From Rhipidocladum racemiflorum (taxonomy: Eukaryota; Streptophyta; Magnoliopsida; Poales; Poaceae): 64,000 nucleotides of DNA. A program made the position numbers and the translations under genes. The notes beneath the pieces are model-generated. The model saw only the letters and a list, made by a program, of their open reading frames with translations, was not told where the DNA came from and did not search any database. This document shows positions 56,305 through 64,000 of the stretch, one piece after another. Numbering within the stretch: position 1 is the first letter of the stretch; every line of letters starts with the position of its first letter. The stretch spans positions 48,441,849-48,505,848 of the forward strand of contig CM070581.1 in assembly GCA_036346355.1 (NCBI GenBank), in the 5' to 3' direction.

Positions 56305-56745
56305 GTATTTTTAGTAGCAATATTTGTTTGTGTATGTCCAGTAGCAATATTTACATCGACATATTTTAGTAACAATATTTGTTCAATTATATTTACTAGT
56401 AATATTTGTTCAAATATGTGAAGTAGCAATATTTGTTCAATTATATCAATATTAATATTTGTTCAAGTATGCATAGTAGCAATATTTGTTTAATTATATT
56501 TAGTAGCAATATTTTTTCAAGAGAGGTGCTTCTATGCTCTTCCTCTTAATACAAGTTGCACAAATCTTGAAGCAAACGAAGGGGTAAGTAATCCTCATCT
56601 ACCCTTCATTCATGCTTTAATATTTGTGCAACTTTAAAAAGGAAGAGCATAGAAGCACCTCTCTTTTTTCAATTATATTTAGTACCAATAATTGTGCAAT
56701 TATATTTAGTAGCAATATTTGTTGAAGTATATTTAGTAGCAATGG
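56305..56745. repeat. Degenerate tandem repeat of about 30 bp units, split by a MITE
   Basis: Units of the form AGTAGCAATATTTGTTC plus AATTATATTT recur about eight times from 56315 to 56520 and again from 56664 to about 56745. The MITE at 56521-56663 lies between. Copies differ by several substitutions. Confidence 0.75.
56521..56663. mobile_element. Mutator-type MITE, 143 bp, with perfect 9-bp target duplication
   Basis: Terminal inverted repeats of 24 bp (starting GAGAGGTGCTTCTATG) are perfect. The duplication TTTTTTCAA lies at 56512-56520 and 56664-56672. A 9-bp duplication is diagnostic of the Mutator superfamily. The interior is also largely self-complementary (AAGTTGCACAAAT against ATTTGTGCAACTT), so a transcript would fold into one long hairpin. 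Identical repeats suggest a recent insertion. Confidence 0.9.
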
Positions 56746-57786
56746 ACGAACTCGAAAATGATACTATTTGTTCAAGTGGAGATATTTGTATACACAAAAA
56801 TGATCTTGCTATGGCATATTTTAATATGTTAATATTATTCAATATTGAAAAGCTTACTTCTCATTGTATACATGCATAAACTACCAAAACTTCTCATTTC
56901 ATTACTACTTTCTTACATTTTAAATTCACGTTGAATTTTATGTGATTATGTAAATGTTTATTTTTGCACTTTGACAACTTGCAATTATCTTAAATATAGC
57001 AAATGTCATGCTGAAATTTTTCCATATTTACAAAAGGTCATGCCAGAATTTTTTTAGTGTTATTCCATATTTGTTTTATATATTTCTAACACGGTCCCTA
57101 TTTTTTTGGCCTTTAATTATCTTTTGCAAATTTTACAACTTTTTTTTTTTTTGCAATTTCTCCCTTTTTAAAGTTTTTTCAAATTTTTTTAATATGTCGC
57201 CGATTTTTGAGCTCTCATCTTTTCGAGCGAAATTTGATCTTTTCGTTAGAATTTCGCTCCGCTATTCGATTAAATTTTAAATTCGTTTGATTTTTAAAAA
57301 CCTTCAATTTTTCTTAAATTTCATTCAATTTTTCACAAATTTCACTACCACCAACCGAACAAAAAATAACATCAAAACAAAATGATTAAAGTAGAACCTC
57401 TTCATTTTACTATTCCCAGCGACCGTCGCCACACACCATCGTCCTACACCACCTCCCAAACCTCCCAAACACGTCGAAATTTCCACGTGGCGCTCCCCCA
57501 CTGGCTGAGCTCAAAACCCACGCGCGCCATTGGCCACCCGCCGCGGGCCACCCCCACCACCGTGGACGCCGCCATTACCGTCACCTCCACGGTCCCACAG
57601 GTCAGCGACGTAGCCTACTGCGGTAACCCGACATGGTGGTGAGCGGAAACCTTAAACCCACCCACTCCCGCTCACCTATTAAGCAGCACGCACGGATTTC
57701 GTTCGCGCTTTGCTTCGCTGCAACCGATAAGGGGACCCTAGATCGGATCGGAAGCTTCTAGAAGTTCCCGGTTGACGTCGCCGAAG
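56746..57786 (+). promoter_or_regulatory. Upstream region, promoter and 5' untranslated leader of the calreticulin gene
   Basis: 56746-57370 is AT-rich with no gene. From 57370 the base composition becomes GC-rich. A TATA-like TATTAAG lies at 57677-57683, about 104 bp before the ATG, implying a transcription start near 57710. A G-box-like CCACGTGGC occurs at about 57483. A CCACG and an ATTGG motif lie a few bases apart at about 57514-57533, reminiscent of endoplasmic reticulum stress elements. Calreticulin genes are typically induced by unfolded-protein stress. The sites here are sequence matches only. Confidence 0.5.
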
Positions 57787-60700
57787 ATGGCGATCCGCAC
57801 GGGGTCGTCCTACGCCGTGGTGGCCTTGCTTGCGCTCGCCTCCGTCGCCGCCGTCGCTGGCGAGGTCTTCTTCCAGGAGAAGTTCGAAGGTGAATAATCC
57901 CTCGATCCCGTCTCGTCCCATCCAATTGGATCTGATGTGTTGTGTTGCAAGGCTTGGCTTGGATCTAGTGTAGCAGCGGGGTGGTCGGCATGATGAGCTG
58001 TTGGTGTCGGTTTGTTCGGATCCGTGGGCTCTGGGCTTTTATGGGGTTCAGTTAGCCGTTTCGGTGCGTGCTGGTGGTTGGGGGATCTAATGGCATTTCG
58101 CGTGGAATTGGTTAGGGTTTCGTGTTTTACTCGCCATTTTTGGATGGTGGTTGCTGTGATCCGGAGGATCCGATCGTGTTCTGTTGATCTGGAGTGCATT
58201 CTGCTCGTGGGATCTAGTGGCGCCTACTGCGAGTGCTCGCCGTTTCGATCTGCTTTGTTGGGTTGTTTCGTTTGGATTTGGTTTGGTAGTTTGCTGGTTG
58301 GGTAGTGGGATCTGGTGCAGTGCTGGTTGACGTGACTCAGGTTCGAAAAAATTTTGGTTGTTCTCTTCTGTGACGTGAATGTAGTGAATTCGGTTGCCTA
58401 ATGTAGTGAATTCTACGGCATTTGTTCTGGCGAAATGAAGAAATTCTAGGTTAGTGAATTGATGGTGTTTCATGTTCGATCTGTGTAATGTACACATGTT
58501 AAATGGCTATTTGTTTTATCTGTGTATTCATCTATTTAACCTGAATCTCTACTATATAAAGTGAGAGTTTCTTCCCACGTCACATTAATTGCTCTGCTTA
58601 ATTGCCCTACTTAATTGCCCTACGCAAGAAACGAAGCGTTGCTTTAATTAGCCAGCTTTTGCAAGAAACGAAGCGTTAAAGATAGATGTTTGATCTTATG
58701 AAATAGTATTTTTTTATTTTTTATTGTTTATTTTTCGTTATCAATTTTATTTTTCGTAGCAACGCACGCGCATATAACTAGTGTGGTTTAAGTTTAAGAT
58801 CTGCATATGGTAGTGCTTGATGCATATTAGTGAGAATTGGCAGTTTAAGATGGTGGTTATCACTTGTCTGCATAAGTCATTTGTACATTTTGCTTCATGG
58901 TCCATCATTAGGACATATTAGAACCTGCATTGCTGGCCTGCTACCTGTCAAAATTTGCCATTGCTACAAAATGTGGAATAGTAGCTCGAAACAGTTTAAG
59001 CATTTACTTGAATTTTTATCTTCCTGTTTCTACATAAGATGTACTGTACATGGAACTTTTGGTTGTCTAAATGGATTTTGTTATGTGCTCAGATGGTTGG
59101 GACAGTCGGTGGGTCAGGTCCTATTGGAAGAAGGACGAGAACATGGCTGGTGAATGGAGTCACACATCTGGAAAATGGAATGGAGATCCCGAGGACAAAG
59201 GTGAATTGGATAACCCTACATACACCTCTTTCAGAAACTTACCTTGGTGATTTTCTATTATCATTTACTGAATCATGTTTCTTGTTGCAGGTATCCAAAC
59301 CTCTGAGGACAACAGATTCTATGCCATTTCGGCAGAGTACCCTGAGTTCAGCAACAAGGATAAAACCCTGGTGCTGCAGTTCTCTGTAAAGCATGAGCAG
59401 AAGCTTGATTGCGGTGGTGGTTATGTCAAGTTGCTTGGTGGTGATGTTGACCAAAAAAAATTTGGTGGGGACACACCCTACAGGTAACAATTTTCTTCTA
59501 TTCTTGTTCTGATGCTGCCTATTCTTATGATTACTAGTTAATTAACTTGTACTTTCGAATTGCAGCATTATGTTTGGACCAGATATCTGTGGGTACAGCA
59601 CCAAGAAGGTTCACGCTATCCTTACTAAGGATGGCAAGAACCATTTGATCAAGAAGGATGTGCCCTGCGAGACTGATCAGCTCTCTCATGTGTACACGTT
59701 GATCATCCGTCCTGATGCTACATACAGCATTCTCATTGACAATGTTGAGAAGCAAACTGGCAGCATCTACGATCATTGGGATATTCTTCCTCCGAAGCAA
59801 ATAAAGGACCCAGAGGCTAGGAAGGTACATTTTATAGATTGCTTACAGATCGTGTGAATTGCCTTGCTTACGCTTCTTCAATAGTTAGTGAGATAATTCC
59901 TTGATTGCAGCCAGAGGACTGGGACGACAAGGAGTACATTCCTGATCCTGAGGACAAGAAGCCAGAGGTATTACTTCCTTTGTTGCTACCATGTGAATAC
60001 TATCATATATATAAATAACAAAATGAAAAGTGAAAACATTACCTGATCAGATTTAAGAGCTTTTACACCATATGACAAAATGTTTGTTATTTCCTAATTA
60101 GTTAGGATTATCTGTTAATTTTTTTAACAGTGAAGCTAGAAAGGAGCTGTATGTTCTTTGTTTATGCAATACAACTCATAATTTGTTATTTCCAGGGCTA
60201 TGATGATATTCCCAAGGAAATTCCTGATCCTGATGCTAAGAAGGTACTTAATTTGATAATCCACTTGATACGTTATATATGTTATATGATGTATAATAAT
60301 GTTGATTTTTAAATATTAATGTTCTTTTGTGCAGCCTGAGGACTGGGATGATGAGGAAGATGGTGAATGGACTGCCCCAACCATTCCAAACCCTGAGTAC
60401 AAGGGACCATGGAAGCAAAAGGTACTGTTCTGTTTACCTATGAGAAACACTTACATATTATGATTTCTGACATTAACATATATCATTTGTCAGAAAATCA
60501 AGAACCCTAACTACCAGGGTAAATGGAAGGCACCTATGATTGACAACCCAGGTATATTTAGCTGAAATTCAACCTGGTGTCCACATACTGTTCAATTAGT
60601 GAAATATGCATGCTAAAATGATTCCTTTGTGCTTCAGACTTTAAGGATGATCCATACATCTATGCTTTCGACAGCCTGAAGTACATTGGCATTGAGCTTT

Positions 60701-61840
60701 GGCAGGTTGGTAATACTCAGCAATTCCTTGAGCCTGCTCAGAAAGACAGAAACACATTTAGTTATGCTTGTTTTTCTTCTATACCTACAGGTTAAATCAG
60801 GAACTTTGTTTAACAACATTATTATCACTGATGATCCTGAGTTGGCCAAGACATTTGCAGAAGAGACCTGGGGCAAGCACAAGGATGTATGTTACCCTTC
60901 ACCTAACATATATCACTTGGTCATTTGATGGTTGATCCAACATGTACTAATGATGCTGAACCTTATAGGCTGAGAAGGCTGCTTTTGACGAGGCTGAGAA
61001 AAAGAAGGAAGAGGAGGTAAATTCCTTAACCATATAATGTTCTACTGATGAGGGGTATAGCCCGCTGTATGATTGTCATTGTCATGGCATCTTGGGTATT
61101 GCTGCATGTCATTGTCTCTGTTGTCTTTACCATCCATACGTGTCTTTGTTGACATGGGAAGTAGTTTGCCGATGGTAAGTGGGGCATCTTTCCTTGTTTT
61201 CCTGGGTGGCTGGGTGCATAGGTCATAACTTCCTGACGGTCCAGCAGAATGCTATATGCTTAATTAAATGTAAACAAATGTATGCCCTGTCGCAACATCA
61301 ACCTATATCCCCACTATGGCAAACTGTACCAGAAAATGAGAGCAGAAGTTCAACTGATTGTATCACCTGTTTCTGTTAATTTTGGTATGTGTGGTAGTCA
61401 ATACCAGCATGACTTCTCTTTGGTTATCGAAAATCTATCCTTTTTCTTTGGTTGTTATTATTTGTGATTGTTCTTCCCCTCACAAGTGAACTTGTTATTA
61501 ATTAGCAATGTTTCCCTGTTACCAGGAAGCTGCCAAGGCTGATGAGGATGATGATGATGACTTAGACGTAAGCTTTGCATCTTTATGTTATTCTTTGCCC
61601 ATATCCTTGATGAACTTGATCCGACTTCAACATGCACATAATCACAGGATGAGGATGCCCAAGACGAGGACAAGGCAGAAGATGACAAGGCTGAGTCCGA
61701 TGCAGAGGATGGCAAGGATTCTGATGATGAGAAGCATGTAAGTTACGCCCTTTTTCCACGGATGCCCCATTTCTGATCAGCCTTCTTCACTGTCCCTGTT
61801 TACTCATACCTTGCGATGTCCTTTGCAGGATGAGCTCTAG
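57787..61840 (+). CDS. CRT: Calreticulin, endoplasmic reticulum lectin chaperone
   Basis: Fourteen coding exons: 57787-57889, 59093-59200, 59291-59483, 59566-59824, 59911-59967, 60196-60243, 60335-60421, 60494-60551, 60638-60705, 60791-60886, 60969-61016, 61526-61567, 61648-61737 and 61829-61840. All introns are GT-AG and the CDS totals 1269 nt (422 aa), normal for plant calreticulin. A signal peptide (about 1-25) precedes the N domain, with family signatures KHEQKLDCGGGYVKL (104-118) and IMFGPDICG (136-144); C111 and C143 should pair. The P domain (about 215-305) carries the PEDWDD and GKWKAPMIDNP type repeats. The C domain is strongly acidic (calcium store) and ends HDEL, the ER retrieval signal. 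The protein folds monoglucosylated glycoproteins with ERp57-like partners and buffers calcium. The first start is used because it gives the signal peptide. No defects were seen. Confidence 0.97.
58546..58781 (+). mobile_element. Non-autonomous Helitron (236 bp) in calreticulin intron 1
   Basis: It begins TCTCTACTATATAAAG and ends GCATATAACTAG, inserted between A (58545) and T (58782), with no target duplication. A 5' TC, a 3' CTAG and an A/T insertion point are the standard Helitron features, and TCTCTACTA...CGCACG...CTAG is typical of grass families. It carries no ORF. It also holds a direct repeat (GCAAGAAACGAAGCGTT at about 58623 and 58660). Confidence 0.85.
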
Positions 61841-62250
61841 ATGGCGAGGATGAAGAGGCTGCTGTGTTCGACCAGGATTTTATTAGTTTCTCACATTATG
61901 AAGTTCCCTTTCCCTGATCAGAAACTTCACGAGTACTCTGTAGAAGAACATTGCTAAAGAGCTGAGGGACGCAATTTGGTCTTTGTAGCGCTTTGTAGTG
62001 TCATTTTTCCTCCGAGAAGAAAACTGATAGCCATTGAACATAGAAAATCTTGCCCATATCGTTTTGCATCTTATTATATGTGAATGCTGCTCCTCCTGTT
62101 TCATGTTCTTTGCAGATTGGATTTTGTGAAAAGTAGTTTCAGTAGTGACACGAAGTTGACGTGTTTAGTTTTACTTGTAGAGTTCAGTTTTGATTTTTAG
62201 GCTGTGTAGGAATAGTTGGAGAGTTAAAGTTTCTACATATCTTTCTTACC
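61841..62250 (+). other. Calreticulin 3' untranslated region
   Basis: It follows the TAG of exon 14 at 61838-61840 and is AT-rich with T-runs typical of plant 3' ends. The poly(A) site cannot be fixed; candidates lie at about 62100-62230. No ORF of note. Confidence 0.5.
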
Positions 62251-63348
62251 TAAATGAAGTTTAGGGCCTACCTAGGCTAGAAATTTTGGAAGAATTTCAC
62301 ATAAAATAGTACAGTATAGTATGTCAAGCATCCTACCAAGTTCGGAAGTACCTGTTCGAACAGGGTTGGTCACCCTCAAAACCGATGGTACCCAAGCCCC
62401 AATTTTACCCAGGCGAGGCCGCGACCCCCTCCACTAACCTTGTTTCTAGGCCTGCTAATGGTTTAGGTTGAAACGGGTTAAATATGTTGCGTTTTATTAA
62501 TTTGGGTTTGCTCTGGATAGGTGGGAATGGGTTAAGGCTACCGATGGGTTGGGTTGGATTGGTGTGGGTAGCTTTCGGCGTTCAGAATGGGTTCAACCCA
62601 TGGGTTTGCCTAAGTGGGTTGGCTGGGTGGCGATATAGATGTGGAGGTGTAGTGCCAGTAGATAGGGTTCGGTGGCGTCGCTCTAGTCCTCCTCAGAGTT
62701 CCAGTTCTTCACCATCACTGCACTACTGTCCTCCGATTTGCCATTGCCATCTTACTCCCTCTGGCTCTCCCCGTCCCCTCCGCTTCTTGATCTCCACCAC
62801 TGCTGTCCCCTCAGGCTCTTCTTTTTCTAGGGAAAATTGATGTCAGGCATTTGTTGGGGATTTCCAATCTCGAAAGAACTGGATTGGTAAAGCTCTGAGC
62901 CATTCTTAAATAGGATGAGTGAGCATGCTTTAGTATTGAGTAGGTTTATCTGTTTTGTTTCAGTCCGACAGTGATTCATTCAATAACCAAAGATTCGTCC
63001 TCTTGCCATTCAAGAACATAAATTCCTGTTAAACATGAAGACCTACAGATGATTCCCTGTAACATGTAATCATTCTTGTTGGTCAAAACCGCGAAGATAA
63101 TAAGGTTTACATTGTTTTTTTAACTGAAATTTTTTAAAGTGAGCATGTTGAATTTCTTGTTCTTTAACGTCCATGAAATTAGTTACGCATGGATCCAGGG
63201 AAATCACCTATTCTGATGCATTTTGAGATTACGGTGCCAAACCAAGTAGGACCACCAGTTTTGATGCTCGACAGGTTTGATCTGGCATTCCGTGTCCGTT
63301 GATTAATTATGGTACAGATGAAAAGACCGTCAAAGGCTATGGGTCGAA
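62251..63348. other. Intergenic DNA without a recognised gene
   Basis: A low-complexity GGTTNGG-rich stretch lies at about 62450-62640 and a CT-rich one at 62690-62830. A 118-codon ORF (62484-62840) crosses both and has no recognised domain. It is most likely repeat-derived. Confidence 0.4.
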
Positions 63349-63616
63349 ATGGAGCTACCATGCGATGACATAGACCGAAGTTTCTTCAATACAAGTACTA
63401 GGATCACACTTGGAAATGACCACAAAGCAAAATTTTGGATTTCTCACTGGATCCATGGACCCTCTCCAGAGGAGCTTGCACTGCTATATTTCCTGTTGGT
63501 CCGGAGACCATACAAAACGGTTCATGATGAGCTACACACTGGTGGCTGGCTGAGGCCACTAAGGAGGATCTCATCCTAAGCGCAGCTTCAGGATTTCTTC
63601 GATCTATGGAAAGCTG
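63349..63616 (+). pseudogene. LINE (non-LTR retrotransposon) 3' fragment, zf-RVT region
   Basis: It reads MELPCDDIDRSFFNTSTRIT, LGNDHKAKFWISHWIHGPSP, EELALLYFLLVRRPYKTVHD and ELHTGGWLRPLRRISS. The pattern of GNDHKAKFW, W..G.SP, a leucine-rich step, then W is the C-terminal zinc-binding region of plant LINE reverse transcriptases. A stop at 63577-63579 and the copia LTR at 63617 end it. The N-terminal part is missing. Confidence 0.65.
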
Positions 63617-64000
63617 TGTTGGAGATATGCCCCAGAAGTAATCATAGAGATTATATTTTTTAATATTCATGATTAATTATTTTGTTCCTTGAATATTGGC
63701 ATTATTATTTATAAGCAAGTATGTGATTTATTTGTGAAACTCTATACATGACTTTGTGATGATTATTTTAAAGTGATCTCTATTCGATAAACATATGAGG
63801 ACACATATGAATAGACTAGCTTATGTATTGGTTGATGACCATGTTTCACGGGTTATAGATATGGAGATATCAAACCAATAATATGGACACATGTTAGACA
63901 ACATGGAGTTAGATCGACTCACCTTGAGACACTGCGAGAACGTTGTAATCTTTTTGTCATTAGTTGGTCTCATATACATTGTGTATGCTATATCCTTAGA
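63617..64000 (+). mobile_element. Start of a Ty1/copia LTR, cut by the window edge
   Basis: It begins TGTTGGAGATATGCCCC, the characteristic start of a widespread grass copia LTR family (Angela/BARE type), followed by AT-rich LTR sequence to the window end. It has landed in the LINE fragment. Orientation is taken from the TGTTGGAGATATGCC start. The rest lies outside the window. Confidence 0.65.

Noticed and set aside
58087..58497. Minus-strand ORF of 136 codons in calreticulin intron 1
   Set aside because: It lies in the first intron opposite the gene, with low-complexity H, N, T and P-rich translation and no domain. Chance ORF.
62484..62840. 118-codon ORF downstream of calreticulin
   Set aside because: Crosses GGTT-rich and CT-rich low-complexity DNA. 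No domain and no splice or promoter context.
1..64000. Search for tRNA, rRNA, CRISPR, bacterial operons, phage or defence systems
   Set aside because: None seen. The window is plant nuclear DNA; primer-binding sites resemble the tRNA-Met 3' end but are retroelement parts, not tRNA genes.

Overview
The window is nuclear DNA from a flowering plant, very probably a grass (Poaceae). The evidence is two spliced plant genes with GT-AG introns (a GH28 polygalacturonase-like gene and a calreticulin with a C-terminal HDEL), GC-rich LTR leaders, LTRs starting TGTAACACCCC with iMet primer sites, and a grass-type Helitron beginning TCTCTACTA and ending CTAG. Species cannot be fixed from sequence alone. 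No rRNA, tRNA, CRISPR array or bacterial operon was seen.

Layout. 1-12126: an old minus-strand Ty1/copia element cut into pieces by three Ty3/gypsy insertions. These are an LTR running in from the left edge (1-1936), a solo LTR with a CTAAA target duplication (2518-5965), and a deletion derivative (7030-11054) that keeps a stub of 5' LTR, the last ~220 bp of its integrase/chromodomain end, a polypurine tract and a full 3' LTR. 12315-20559: a decayed plus-strand Reina-like gypsy element. Its 5' LTR holds a solo LTR (12447-15483, duplication GGTAA) and its 3' LTR is reduced to 14 bp. 20661-23783: an apparently intact six-exon polygalacturonase gene on the minus strand. 24585-31557: a minus-strand gypsy element truncated inside integrase, with an extra ORF between primer site and gag. 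31558-39785: a minus-strand SIRE/Maximus-like copia element split by a solo LTR (33903-37508, duplication GTCGA). 39789-51450: another truncated minus-strand gypsy element, with an unusual five-knuckle gag and a 5.9 kb non-coding insertion (43190-49076) inside its LTR. 51491-54701: a structurally complete but inactivated hAT-type DNA transposon with an 8-bp duplication CACAAGAA. 55082-56745: inverted-repeat and tandem-repeat DNA, including a 143-bp Mutator-type MITE with a 9-bp duplication. 57787-61840: a fourteen-exon calreticulin gene with a Helitron in intron 1. 63349-64000: a LINE 3' fragment cut by the start of another copia LTR.

The two host genes are unrelated in function. The polygalacturonase-like protein would act on pectin in the wall, and calreticulin is a calcium-binding lectin chaperone of the endoplasmic reticulum. 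They are now separated by about 34 kb of nested repeats.

The most unusual signal is inside the gypsy LTRs. Several different LTR families in this window carry the same gene-like layout: a GC-rich leader after a TATA box, a short exon encoding an acidic peptide, a GC-AG intron (donor AG|GCAAG) of about 1.1-1.3 kb, and a last exon encoding a second acidic stretch and a stop codon. The reading frame is kept across the GC-AG intron in three LTRs (12447-15483, 2518-5965, 33903-37508) although the peptides differ. This looks like a spliced small protein gene carried within the LTR. I know of no description of it, but it needs RNA evidence.
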